Assembly (NCBI RefSeq): GCF_014303395.1
Contig: NZ_CP060298.1
Location: 2,933,001 to 2,997,000 of the forward strand
Reading direction: 5' to 3'
DNA length: 64,000 bases
From: Nakamurella sp. PAMC28650
Lineage (GTDB): Bacteria > Actinomycetota > Actinomycetes > Mycobacteriales > Nakamurellaceae
Of the stretch, positions 8,655 through 16,563 are shown piece after piece. A program made the position numbers and the translations under genes. Positions within the stretch are counted from its first letter, which is position 1; each line of letters begins with the position of its first letter. The notes beneath the pieces are model-generated. The model saw nothing but the letters and a program-made list of their open reading frames with translations. It ran no database searches and was not told the DNA's origin.

Positions 8655-9548
8655 TCACGGGGTCGGCATGCCCCCGTTGACGTTGAGCGTCTCGCCGGTG
8701 ACGTAGCTCGATTCCTGGGAGGCGAGATAGACGTAGGCAGAGGCAAGTTCGGCGGGCTGTCCGGCCCGACCGAGGGGAGTCTGCTGCCCGAATTCCTTCA
8801 GCGCCTCCGGGGGTTGTCCGCCGGCCGTCTGCAGCGGCGTCCAGATGGGTCCGGGCGCAACGACGTTCACGCGGATGCCTCTCGGGGCCAGCTGCTGTGC
8901 CAACGACTTGGACATCGTGTTGATCGCTGCCTTGGTGCTGGCGTAGTCGACGAGGATCGGAGACGGGGAGTACGCCTGGATCGAACTGGTGTTGATGATG
9001 CTGGCCCCCGGAGGCAGATGGGGGAGCGCCTCCTGGATCACCCAGAACAGGGCGCTCACGTTGGTACGAAACGTTTTGTCGAAGCTCTCGCTGGTCAGAT
9101 CGGCAAGGTCCTCGACGAACTGTTGGCGCCCCGCGACATTGGCCATGAGGTCCAGCCCACCCAACTCCCGCACCGCGGTGGCGATCAGGCTTCGCGCGAA
9201 CGTCTCGTCAGCGATGTCCCCGGGCGCCAGCACGGCCTTGCGTCCGGCCTCGCGGACGAGCGCCGCGACCTCGTCGGCATCGATCTGCTCCTCGGGAAGG
9301 TAGCTGAGGACGACGTCCGCACCCTCTCGCGCGAAGGCGATGGCCACGGCTCGCCCGATGCCGGAGTCGGCGCCGGTGACGAGGGCCCTGCGACCCGTCA
9401 GCCGCCCGGACCCACGGTAGGACTTCTCTCCGTGGTCGGCCTTGACGGCCAGGTCTGCATCCAGTCCGGGCCCGTCCTGCTGCTGCTCCGGGAAATCCTC
9501 CGATGTGTATTGCGTGACCGGGTTCGTCATCAGGTACTGGTCGGTCAT
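8655..9548 (-). CDS. SDR-family oxidoreductase (YhdF/general-stress type)
   Basis: The 297-aa protein is a classical short-chain dehydrogenase with a roughly 45-residue N-terminal extension typical of the YhdF/YhxC/YgfF-like stress subgroup. It has the cofactor motif [10 protein letters not shown], the NVAG-type strand (MANVAGRQQ), catalytic Ser in INTSSIQAY and the YASTK active site, followed by [20 protein letters not shown] strong GGAGGAG lies 5-6 nt before the ATG. It is monocistronic between the small reductase cluster and the integrated element. Substrate unknown; such enzymes often belong to general stress regulons. Confidence 0.92.
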   Translation of the reverse strand: MTDQYLMTNPVTQYTSEDFPEQQQDGPGLDADLAVKADHGEKSYRGSGRLTGRRALVTGADSGIGRAVAIAFAREGADVVLSYLPEEQIDADEVAALVREAGRKAVLAPGDIADETFARSLIATAVRELGGLDLMANVAGRQQFVEDLADLTSESFDKTFRTNVSALFWVIQEALPHLPPGASIINTSSIQAYSPSPILVDYASTKAAINTMSKSLAQQLAPRGIRVNVVAPGPIWTPLQTAGGQPPEALKEFGQQTPLGRAGQPAELASAYVYLASQESSYVTGETLNVNGGMPTP

Positions 9549-9990
9549 CGTGCTCCTCCTGCGAAGTGGGACATTTCGTTCGTGGTCAGATCCGGCCCGC
9601 GCCGCCGTTGCCGCGTGAGCAGGAACGTGCTGGTGGTCGAGATCATGCCGGTCCAGTGCCCACCCGCGTTGCCAGTCATGCGCGGCTTGTCGCGGGCGGT
9701 GTCCCTGCGCCTGATGGAAGAAATGGCCAGAGAAGGGTGACCATTCATCGTCGGGTTCAGGCTGCCATTATGTTTCCTACTCTTCGTCACGAAAATGCCG
9801 AAAGCCCCGCCCGGGACGCCCGCGACCAAGGCGAGGCAGGCGACGTCGGGCGAGCGGTCGGGCCCGACGGTCGACAGGAGCGTGCCGTGGGCGACAGGTG
9901 GACCGTGGTCCGGCGGCCAAGCGCGATTTGGACCTCGAGGCAGGCACTTGTCCTTCGACGGGGTCGACCGGACCAGGTGGCACGTCCACA
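9549..9990. other. Gene-free stretch left of the integrated element
   Basis: No convincing coding frame, RNA gene or repeat is visible here. Short open frames on both strands lack ribosome sites and family similarity. The stretch contains the upstream region of the SDR gene and ends in the terminator region that once followed the tRNA-Val gene. Confidence 0.5.
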
Positions 9991-10002
9991 GAATGAAAAT
10001 GA

Positions 10003-10032
10003 CCTCGGATCAGCGTCTCCGCTGAACCGAGG
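10003..10032 (-). terminator. Hairpin terminator beside attL
   Basis: On the minus strand CCTCGG and CAGCG pair with CGCTG and CCGAGG around a GAGA loop, followed by TCATTTTCATTC. It is placed to terminate transcripts leaving the tRNA-Val gene before the element inserted. A near-copy lies at 17632-17661 at the other element end. Confidence 0.65.
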
Positions 10033-10044
10033 CCATGGTCTGAT

Positions 10045-10074
10045 GGTGGGCGATACAGGGATTGAACCTGTGAC
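10045..10074. repeat. attL core: duplicated 3' end of tRNA-Val(GAC)
   Basis: These 30 bp are identical to 17673-17702, which is the T-arm, acceptor and 3' flank of the intact tRNA-Val(GAC). Only the 3' end of the tRNA is present here. The two copies bound a 7.6-kb segment that starts with an integrase gene, the standard outcome of tyrosine-recombinase integration into a tRNA 3' end. Confidence 0.9.
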
Positions 10075-10187
10075 AGACTGATTTGGCGTCACAGTTCGCC
10101 ACCTGCTCAAACACGCGCTGACCTGCTGATCTCCTTCACTGTATCGCCTGACAGACGTGGACGCAAGTGGACAGAGATGTACTCTCA

Positions 10188-10206
10188 ACGGGCACGTATT
10201 GGGCAC
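10188..10206 (+). repeat. Candidate integrase arm-type site (left copy)
   Basis: ACGGGCACGTATTGGGCAC contains the direct pair GGGCAC..TTGGGCAC. Its last 17 bp are identical to 17597-17613 near the other end of the element. The position, inside each att core, fits an arm-type binding site for the integrase. Confidence 0.5.
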
Positions 10207-10222
10207 GGCGAGAGGACATCGC

Positions 10223-11320
10223 ATGGCAGGCAAGCGCGGTTTCGGCAGTATCCGGCGGCTGCCGTCCAAGCGGTATCAGCCGCGCTACACCGGCCCGGAC
10301 GGTTTGCGCTACACAGCGCCCCACACCTTCGACACCAAGCTCGACGCCGAGGGCTGGTTGACAGACGTGCGCCGCGAGATCACCGCGGACACCTGGCGGC
10401 CCGCCGGGGCGGCACCGCCGAAGTACCGAACCGTTGGGGACTACGCCGAAAGCTGGCTGACAGCAAGGACCCTGAAGCCGCGGACCACGGAGCACTACCG
10501 GCAGCTGCTCGACCGGCTGATCCTGCCGACCTTCGCCGATACGGCAATCGTCGCCGTCACGGCCGACGGGGTGCGCCGGTGGCACACATCGATGCCGCCG
10601 CGGCCGACCCAACGGTCCCACGCCTATGCACTGCTGAAGGCCATCCTCCGCGACGCTGTAGACGACGGACTGATCCCCGCCAACCCGGCGCATATCCGCG
10701 GCGCTGGCAGTGCCAGGCGAGCGCACAAGGTCAAGCCGGCGACCTTGGCCGAGCTGGCCGGGCTGGTCGAGGCGATGCCGCCGAAGTACCGGGCCTTGAC
10801 GTTGGTCGCCGCCTGGTGCGGGCTGCGGTTCGGCGAGCAGGTCGAGTTGCGGCGCAAGGACGTAGACCTATCGGCCGGCGTTCTGCATGTGCGGCGCGGC
10901 GCTGTGCGTACGAAGACGGGCATATCGATCGGCGGCCCGAAGTCGGCGGCCGGCGTGCGTGACGTGTCGGTGCCGCCGCATCTGCTGCCGATGCTGCGCA
11001 AGCACGTCTACGACCATGCGGCACCTGGCCGCGAGGGCTTGCTGTTCCCGGCCGGGCACGGCGGGACGTTGGCACCCTCGACGCTCTACAAGGTGTTTTA
11101 TCCGGCGCGCGAGGCGATTGGGCGGCCTGACCTACGGTGGCACGACCTGCGGCACACGGGCGCGGTCTTGGCGGCATCGACGGGGGCGACGCTCGCCGAG
11201 CTGATGGCCCGGCTCGGGCATTCGACACCGGCGGCGGCCCTGGTCTACCAGCACGCGGCCGACGGCCGGGACGCGATCATTGCCGCAAAGCTTTCGGAAT
11301 TGGCTAACCCGAAGGGGTGA
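10223..11320 (+). CDS. int: Tyrosine recombinase (phage-type integrase)
   Basis: The 365-aa integrase catalyses site-specific insertion of the element into tRNA-Val. It has an N-terminal arm-binding segment (GKRGFGSIRRLPSKRYQPRY), a core-binding SAM-like domain around residues 65-160, and the catalytic set R202 (GLRFGEQ), H307-x-x-R310 (WHDLRH), H333 (LGHST) and Y342 (YQHA). ATG 10223 is chosen because GAGAGG lies 7 nt upstream; an in-frame ATG at 10157 would add residues without similarity. The gene starts about 150 bp from the attL core and reads into the element. No excisionase gene is obvious next to it. Confidence 0.95.
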   Translation: MAGKRGFGSIRRLPSKRYQPRYTGPDGLRYTAPHTFDTKLDAEGWLTDVRREITADTWRPAGAAPPKYRTVGDYAESWLTARTLKPRTTEHYRQLLDRLILPTFADTAIVAVTADGVRRWHTSMPPRPTQRSHAYALLKAILRDAVDDGLIPANPAHIRGAGSARRAHKVKPATLAELAGLVEAMPPKYRALTLVAAWCGLRFGEQVELRRKDVDLSAGVLHVRRGAVRTKTGISIGGPKSAAGVRDVSVPPHLLPMLRKHVYDHAAPGREGLLFPAGHGGTLAPSTLYKVFYPAREAIGRPDLRWHDLRHTGAVLAASTGATLAELMARLGHSTPAAALVYQHAADGRDAIIAAKLSELANPKG

Positions 11321-11335
11321 ACTTTCGAGCGACAA

Positions 11336-11375
11336 CCCTATGCAGCCCTATGCAAACCTACGCAAACCTACGCAT
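11336..11375 (+). repeat. Four 10-bp iterons downstream of int
   Basis: Four consecutive units, CCCTATGCAG, CCCTATGCAA, ACCTACGCAA and ACCTACGCAT, repeat with exact 10-bp period just after the integrase stop. One helical turn per unit suggests cooperative protein binding on one face of the DNA, for example by a replication, excision or control protein. No function is proven. Confidence 0.6.
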
Positions 11376-11456
11376 CAAAAGGGTTAGGCGCAAAATTGGT
11401 GTCGGGGCAGTGATGTACAACTAGGACGGAGCTGTAACCTGCAGCGCCGCGCATGC

Positions 11457-11490
11457 AAATGCCCCCTGACCGAAAAGTCAGAGGGCATTT
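11457..11490. terminator. Intrinsic terminator between int and the cargo genes
   Basis: A 14-bp stem with one mismatch, AAATGCCCCCTGAC paired with GTCAGAGGGCATTT, closes a 6-nt loop. A-rich and T-rich stem ends make it usable on either strand. It separates the integrase from the gene block that follows. Confidence 0.65.
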
Positions 11491-11582
11491 ACGCCGCGCA
11501 CCGAAAAACCCTGCCGAGGGAATAGCCGAATGATAGCAGCACAAGCCCTTCACGCGCCCGTGACTTCTTTCGGGCGGCCCTA

Positions 11583-12113
11583 ATGTGGACGAAGCTCAGC
11601 GACGACCTGCCCGATAATCCGCGGCTTCTCACGCTGACGCGCTCCATTCGCTGGATGCTCGTAGAGCTGATGATCTGGTCGAACAAACACGGCACTGACG
11701 GCCTGGTGCCGTGCGCCCTGCTCGGGCGGATCAGTGACGAGCTCGAGCCGGCCGCCGCTGCTGACCTGTTGGTCGGCGCCGGATTCCTAAACCGTGACGG
11801 CTCCGATTACGTCATCGTTGGTTTCCTCGACGACCAGCCGTCCGCCGCGGACACTGCTCGTATCCGCGCCTTGACGAACGAGCGTTCCCGCAGGCAGCGG
11901 CAGCACAGAAACGGTGATCATTCGCTGTGCGATGCCCGCTACTGCCAACAGTCACGCGTGACATCCCGCGTGAGCAACGATTACCCGCCCGACCCGCCCG
12001 ACCCGCCCGAAGGAACTAGGGCGGTAGGGCCGGGGAAGGGTGCGGCCTCTTCGGGCTCCGCCCTCGGCCGCACGCATTCCCCGGTTGAAGTCATCTACCC
12101 GGCCGGCTGGTGA
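11583..12113 (+). CDS. Phage-type helix-turn-helix/replication-like protein
   Basis: The 176-aa protein begins MWTKLSDDLPDNPRLLTLTR and continues with a helical region (ELMIWSNKHGTDGLVP, LLGRISDE) that resembles the N-terminal domain of hypothetical DNA-binding proteins encoded near replication modules of actinobacteriophages. That domain probably folds as a winged helix. Residues 95-110 are basic (RSRRQRQHR) and a repeat of PPDPPD forms a linker before a poorly ordered tail. It overlaps the next gene by 4 nt (GTGA), so the two are coupled. No ribosome site is evident before the ATG. The family resemblance is from memory of phage proteins, and the exact role is unknown. Confidence 0.6.
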   Translation: MWTKLSDDLPDNPRLLTLTRSIRWMLVELMIWSNKHGTDGLVPCALLGRISDELEPAAAADLLVGAGFLNRDGSDYVIVGFLDDQPSAADTARIRALTNERSRRQRQHRNGDHSLCDARYCQQSRVTSRVSNDYPPDPPDPPEGTRAVGPGKGAASSGSALGRTHSPVEVIYPAGW

Positions 12114-12556
12114 AAAAGCACGTACGGCTCGAGGTTCGAATCCAGAGCGCCGAGGAATGTGACAGCGACAAGGGTCACGCCGGGATCAGCGTGACCCTTG
12201 GCGAACCGGAACTGTGGGCCGACATGAAGCCGACCGATAGCCAGCAGCGTTGGCGCGAGGCCATCATCCACAGGGCAGGCTTGCTCGCGCGGATAGCGAG
12301 CTGGGCCGAACCATTCGTCACCGAACAACGTCGCACCCACGGTTGCGAAATTCAACCGACCCGGCATTCACTCGGGCCGATGCATCCGCCCGAGTACGGC
12401 GACCGGGACATGTGCTCCCTGAATTGCTACGACTTGCTGCGACCGACCGCGGACGCCGCGGTCTACCTGACTATTGACCAAGAGGAAATCAGCGTGTGGA
12501 AAAAACGAGTGAAGGCTTGGCTTGCAGTTTTGGCCGAAGAGAATTCAGCATCATGA
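12110..12556 (+). CDS. Hypothetical protein of the element
   Basis: The 148-aa product is not recognised. It is mixed in charge, with an internal segment RWREAIIHRAGLLARIASWA that is likely helical, and ends VKAWLAVLAEENSAS. The GTG start overlaps the upstream stop, and its TGA overlaps the ATG of the first whiB-like gene (ATGA). It is thus part of a tight three-gene run (HTH-like protein, this gene, whiB-like), suggesting a shared early or regulatory transcript. Confidence 0.6.
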   Translation: MKKHVRLEVRIQSAEECDSDKGHAGISVTLGEPELWADMKPTDSQQRWREAIIHRAGLLARIASWAEPFVTEQRRTHGCEIQPTRHSLGPMHPPEYGDRDMCSLNCYDLLRPTADAAVYLTIDQEEISVWKKRVKAWLAVLAEENSAS

Positions 12557-12930
12557 CGCAGAGACGCCCCGGCTCCGTCGTCAAGGCAAGCCGGCTCGGC
12601 GCAGGCCCGCGGACGACCGAGGCCAGGTCGTCGGAGCGGCGGATCAACCTACCGGCGTTGAGTCCGACCGCCGAGAGTGCGCACCTCCGCCTCGGGCTCG
12701 CGATTGCAGCGACGTTCCGGCCAACACCATGCGCTGGGTCCGACGACTGGCTCAGCGAAGCCGCTGAGGTGCGCGCAGCCGCCGCAGAGTCCTGCACCGG
12801 CTGCCAGGTGCTCAGCCTATGTGCCCAGTACGCTGACGCCGCCCCTGAGGCGTGCGGCGTGTGGGGCGGGGTTGACCGCACGCCAGCCGCGGCCAAACGC
12901 GGCCGGCCACGCACACGCAAGAGCGCCTGA
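12553..12930 (+). CDS. WhiB-like iron-sulfur protein (first copy)
   Basis: The 125-aa protein has the WhiB cysteine set C60, C81-x2-C84-x5-C90 that ligates a 4Fe-4S cluster, then GVWGG (102-106), the turn typical of Wbl proteins, and a basic tail KRGRPRTRK that can bind DNA. An extra Cys (C101) precedes the turn. Wbl proteins bind the principal sigma factor and alter host transcription; phage copies such as WhiB of mycobacteriophage TM4 repress host whiB2 and affect superinfection. The start is the ATG overlapping the previous stop. It is about 65% identical by eye to the second copy at 13158. Confidence 0.9.
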   Translation: MTQRRPGSVVKASRLGAGPRTTEARSSERRINLPALSPTAESAHLRLGLAIAATFRPTPCAGSDDWLSEAAEVRAAAAESCTGCQVLSLCAQYADAAPEACGVWGGVDRTPAAAKRGRPRTRKSA

Positions 12931-13046
12931 ATGATGCGAGCCCGATTTTTTGGGTGGGCGACCCGACGCCGACCGGCAACTCTGCATTTCATCAACCCGA
13001 GTGTGTCAGTGGGATCAAGTGTGATGGCAGCGTGTCAACCCGCTCA

Positions 13047-13092
13047 GAGTGAGTGTGTCAGTGTGTCTATAGGGACACACACACACTCACTG
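13047..13092. repeat. Imperfect palindrome of GTGT/ACAC tracts before the second whiB-like gene
   Basis: AGTGAGTGTGT and GTGTGTC on the left pair with GACACAC and ACACACTCACT on the right around TATAGG, giving a stem of about 18 bp with a 2-nt bulge. It lies about 65 bp before the second whiB-like gene and may be a regulatory hairpin or operator. Further GTGTGTCAGTG-like half-sites occur just upstream (from about 13003). Confidence 0.5.
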
Positions 13093-13157
13093 CCGGCCAA
13101 CACGGTAGTGGGTCAGTTTGAAATTGACACACTCGACGATGACGCGGAGGTCGAGAG

Positions 13158-13529
13158 GTGACGCAGCGACGCCCCGGATTCACCAATATCGCGGCGAGCA
13201 AACCGGGCAGCGGACCGCGGACCGACGACCGGCCGGCCAGTCGTCGCATCAATCTCCCGGCCCTGAGCCTGGCCGCCGAACAAGCGCACGTACGTCTCGG
13301 CGCTGCGATTGCAGCGGCGAGACGTACGCCGTGCGCCGGAGGCTCGGACAAATGGTTTTCCGAAGACCCTCAAGTCCGCCAGGAGGCAGCAGAATCGTGC
13401 CGGGGGTGTCCGGTGCTTGCCCTGTGCGCCCAGTACGCCGATGAGGCAGGCGAAGGCCAAGGCGTGTGGGCCGGTGTCGATCGCACGCCAACCTTGGCGA
13501 AGCGAGGACGGCCACGCAAGAGCGCCTGA
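13158..13529 (+). CDS. WhiB-like iron-sulfur protein (second copy)
   Basis: The 123-aa protein shares start (MTQRRPG), middle (RRINLPALS) and tail (AKRGRPRKSA) with the copy at 12553 and keeps the four cluster cysteines C59, C81, C84 and C90. The turn is GVWAG instead of GVWGG. GTG 13158 follows GAGAG and overlaps the stop of a short open frame (12931-13161) whose coding status is doubtful. The close resemblance of protein and of downstream DNA (12939-12986 versus 13804-13852) indicates tandem duplication. The change in the turn and the separate palindrome upstream suggest the copies have diverged in use. Confidence 0.9.
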   Translation: MTQRRPGFTNIAASKPGSGPRTDDRPASRRINLPALSLAAEQAHVRLGAAIAAARRTPCAGGSDKWFSEDPQVRQEAAESCRGCPVLALCAQYADEAGEGQGVWAGVDRTPTLAKRGRPRKSA

Positions 13530-13728
13530 CATTCGCACGGCACGCCGCCCAACCAGGGCCACCCGCCTCGGCCCATCACTCGACCACGTGAATCCCATCG
13601 CCACACACCCGCACCTAGCCCTCGACCCGGCGAACCTGAAGCCAGCCCACTACGGATGCAACAGCGCCAAAGGCGCACGACCAGCCACCCCATTGCCTAC
13701 GCCGCCACGCCGGCGTGACGACTGGTGA
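13474..13728 (+). pseudogene. HNH endonuclease remnant
   Basis: The C-terminal part reads PSLDHVNPIATHPHLALDP and ANLKPAHYGCNSAKGAR, the second half of a phage HNH nuclease (DH..N..H core, with the CNxxKG ending). Complete relatives have a CxxC zinc knuckle about 20 residues before the first His; here it is missing. The frame overlaps the end of the second whiB-like gene (possible GTG at 13474) and has no good ribosome site. It is more likely a truncated relic than an active nuclease. HNH genes usually sit beside terminase and capsid genes in HK97-type phages, which fits the capsid gene downstream. Confidence 0.55.
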
Positions 13729-13922
13729 CCCAGATTCCCCACCCCATACCCCACCCATACCCCACCCCGCTGACCTGCGGCAACGCCAGCGCCCCACAGA
13801 CGAGCCCGGTTTTTTTGGTGGGCGACCGGACGCCGACCGCATGTCTTCCATTTTTTGTCCCCGTTTTTTCTCAGGTTGGGACCCTGGACCCGGCCCCGCC
13901 GAACTAGCAAAGGATTGACACC

Positions 13923-14339
13923 ATGATCGAGATCGAAACTTCCGCCCTTGAACGGGCCATGCAGGTGCTCGAGGACGACCGCGGCCGCAGCGTTTTGAAA
14001 ATGGCCCTCGACGAGCGCAGCTCGGGCGGGGACCTGTTCGCGGCCGGGATTGTTGCTGCCTCGGAGGGCTACCCGGTGCCGCTGGCCGAGCACCTCGACG
14101 GGCTGGACAATCGTGGGCTGTCGCATCTGACTGCCGCGTGCTCGCGGCTCCGCAATAGGCATGCGGCGGCCGGTGAGCACGATCTGGCCGCGATCTGGCA
14201 GGAGGTCCTACTGCTGGTGCTCCGCTACTGGGAGCAGCCGTCCGCGGTCGCGCCGAGCTCGGCCGCCGACGCCGATTGGGAGGCGCTCACGAGGTCTATC
14301 GGCGGCGTGACCAACACGTTCGCATGTGAGCGGGCCTGA
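13923..14339 (+). CDS. Hypothetical protein of the element
   Basis: The 138-aa protein is acidic and predominantly helical by eye (ALERAMQVLEDDRGRSVLKM, LSHLTAACSRLRNRHAAAGE). No conserved motif is recognised. The ATG has AAAGGA 8 nt upstream, the best ribosome site among the element's cargo genes. It follows the HNH remnant and precedes a roughly 600-bp stretch before the capsid gene. Confidence 0.65.
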   Translation: MIEIETSALERAMQVLEDDRGRSVLKMALDERSSGGDLFAAGIVAASEGYPVPLAEHLDGLDNRGLSHLTAACSRLRNRHAAAGEHDLAAIWQEVLLLVLRYWEQPSAVAPSSAADADWEALTRSIGGVTNTFACERA

Positions 14340-14962
14340 CCGGGGCGCCGATGAACCCTCGTGGCTTCGCAGCAGCCGGGCGGCCCGCGCATCAAGGTTG
14401 CACCGGAGCCCCCCGCTGCGCGGCTGAGCCACTCAAACTTCGGTGGCTCCGGTCAGCATCTCTTCGCGCGGTCGGCGTTGTGGTCGGCGATGACGACCAG
14501 GCACCCCTGTGTCGCACCCCCTGGGCCGAATCGCCGGCGTGAATCTTCGCCGAAGAATCTCGCCCCCCCTCGAGCCGAGCCACCGCGGAACAGTGTGGCC
14601 TATTCGGCTGCCCGGTTCGTGGCGGTGGTGCTGGCCGAAGAAAATAGCCCGCCCGAAACCTTCGGATTGTGATATTATGTCGGCGCATTCGGACATGCCC
14701 GATTCGAGCAGGTAGAAAACCACTCGGCGCAACTTGGGCTAGATCCGAATCAAGGAGCCACGCCGGGCAGCGCGAAACGCACCCGGCCGAAGTTCCACCG
14801 TATCCGCAGGGAACTCTCGTCACCGCAGCGCGAAACGCACGGTAGACGCAGAGAAGCCGCGGCAAACACACACCCCCTTTCTTTTGCCGTACCCGCGTGT
14901 TGTGCCTGACGGCCGCCGCGGCTCTTCGGCTAACCCGAATCCACCAGAATGGATCAACAAAG
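14340..14962 (+). other. Weakly coding stretch before the capsid gene
   Basis: No gene can be assigned with confidence. One frame (GTG 14361 to 14672, 103 codons) begins MASQQPGGPRIKVAPEPPAA and ends VLAEENSPPETFGL. Its end resembles the end of the 12110 gene product, so it may be a degraded duplicate or small structural gene. An exact 16-bp direct repeat, GCAGCGCGAAACGCAC, occurs at 14767 and 14825. The position is where a terminase or portal gene would be expected in a complete phage. Confidence 0.4.
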
Positions 14963-16306
14963 ATGTCCGACTCATGGCTCGTCCGCCAGCTCTCCGAGAA
15001 GCGGGATTCCGCGCTCGCCGAGGCCCGCAAGATCACCGACCGCGCCGAAGCTGAAAAGCGTGAACTGACCGCCCAGGAGGTTGTCCAGTTCGATGCGCTG
15101 GCCGCCGACATGGATTCGATCCGGGCGCAGGGCGACTCGTTCCGCAAGCTCGACGCCCAGATCAAGGAGCAGGAAAAGTATTTGACCCACGCACTCGGCG
15201 GCGGCAACCGCGCTGCGAGCACCGCTCGGGAATGGTCCCGTCGCAGCGATGGCCGCTCCGCGACCGCGGACCCTGGGCAGCGTCTCGCCGAGAATGCGGT
15301 CGTCGCTGACATGCTCTCGCAGCAGGACCGCTCTGCGCGGCCTGTCGTCGAGCAGCACGGCACGCTCGACAATTTTGTCCGGTCCCTTTCCACCACCTCC
15401 GGGTCGGCGATTGTCCCCACCATTTGGGGGACCGACATCATCGACCGTGCCCGCAACTACGCGGCGGTCCTTCAGGCCGGCGCGCAGATCGTCCCCATGG
15501 ATGCGCAAACCATTCAGATCGGCCGGTTGACCACCGACCCGACCGCGGCGTTCCGCTCCGAGGGCACTTTAATCACGGCGTCGGACCCGGTGTTCGATAA
15601 CGTCACTTTGCAGGCGAAAACCCTGACATGCCAGGTCACCGGCTCCCTTGAGTGGTTCATGGATGCGATCAACGTCGAGGAAACGGTTTCCAATGCAATC
15701 GCAAAGGCGGTTGCTCTGGAACTCGACTTCAACGCCCTCTACGGTGGTGTCGTCGCCGGCTCCGAGGTCAGCGCCACCGGCTTCAACAGGGTGCTGACGT
15801 CGCCTCCCTCACCGCGTGGTGTCTTGGCGGCGCTGCTGGCCGTCGCGCCGGGCAACGTCCTCGGCGGCGCAGCGAACGGCACCACCCAGACCGCCACCAG
15901 GCCTTGGGATGAAATTCTCGACCTGGTGTACACCCCCGCCGATTCCAACGAGCAGGTCAACGGCCTGATTTGGTCTTCGAAAATGCAGCGCCGCTACGCG
16001 AAGCTGTACGACACCCTTTCGCAGCCGCTGCGGGTTCCGGACGCCCTGGCGAACATTCCGCGCTACGTTTCCAACCAGGTCCCGTCGAATATGACCGTGG
16101 GGACCAGCACAACGAACATGACCGATGTTTTCGCGGCCGACTGGACGCAGCTGCTCATCGGGCAGCGTCTGGACTTCCACATTCAGACGCTGACGGAGCG
16201 TTATGCCGAATTGGGGCAGATCAGCATCATCGCGACGTGGCGCGGCGATATCGCCCCGGCGCGGCCGAAGGCGTTCAGCGTTTACCGTTACCTGCAGAAC
16301 ACCTGA
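14963..16306 (+). CDS. HK97-family phage major capsid protein
   Basis: The 447-aa protein builds an icosahedral shell. Residues 1-75 form the charged, coiled-coil delta (scaffold) segment (RQLSEKRDSALAEARKITDR, EKRELTAQE). The capsid fold starts near residue 147 with SGSAIVPTIWGTDIIDRAR. It includes the E-loop and spine region (TDPTAAFRSEGT, TGSLEWFMDAINVEETVSNA) and ends in a beta strand before RYLQNT. ATG 14963 is chosen over an upstream ATG at 14897 because family proteins start with this charged helix; the ribosome site is weak. No protease domain is fused and no separate protease gene precedes it. The stop overlaps the next start (TGATG). Confidence 0.93.
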   Translation: MSDSWLVRQLSEKRDSALAEARKITDRAEAEKRELTAQEVVQFDALAADMDSIRAQGDSFRKLDAQIKEQEKYLTHALGGGNRAASTAREWSRRSDGRSATADPGQRLAENAVVADMLSQQDRSARPVVEQHGTLDNFVRSLSTTSGSAIVPTIWGTDIIDRARNYAAVLQAGAQIVPMDAQTIQIGRLTTDPTAAFRSEGTLITASDPVFDNVTLQAKTLTCQVTGSLEWFMDAINVEETVSNAIAKAVALELDFNALYGGVVAGSEVSATGFNRVLTSPPSPRGVLAALLAVAPGNVLGGAANGTTQTATRPWDEILDLVYTPADSNEQVNGLIWSSKMQRRYAKLYDTLSQPLRVPDALANIPRYVSNQVPSNMTVGTSTTNMTDVFAADWTQLLIGQRLDFHIQTLTERYAELGQISIIATWRGDIAPARPKAFSVYRYLQNT

Positions 16307-16563
16307 TGTCTCTGCGGGAAGAGCGTTCCGCCGCGGCGGACTTTGCCGCGGCGGAACGGGCCGGTGCAGTCGGCAAGAATCTCGGGGTGGTGGCACCGGG
16401 CATCTTGCACATCTGGGATCACCCCGGTCACGGGCAGCAGGTCGTGTTCACGGCGGGTGAGTTGTTGCCCCCGTGGGCGGCGGCTCGCCTGCTGGCCGCA
16501 GGGACGGACCGGTTCGGGCAGGTTCTGTCTCGCGGCGGCGACCTCGTTTTGGTGGCGTCATGA
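16306..16563 (+). CDS. Small protein coupled to the capsid gene
   Basis: The 85-aa product starts at ATG 16306 inside the capsid stop codon. An Ala-rich N-terminal helix (AAADFAAAERAGAV) is followed by a beta-rich segment (GILHIWDHPGHGQQVVFTAG) and ELLPPWAAARLLAAG. It is in the place of head-tail connector or head-completion genes, but no motif confirms that. The tight coupling suggests it acts together with the capsid. Confidence 0.6.
   Translation: MSLREERSAAADFAAAERAGAVGKNLGVVAPGILHIWDHPGHGQQVVFTAGELLPPWAAARLLAAGTDRFGQVLSRGGDLVLVAS

Noticed and set aside
9545-9829. Leftward open frame upstream of the stress SDR gene
   Set aside because: It has basic low-similarity peptide and lies where the SDR promoter must be.
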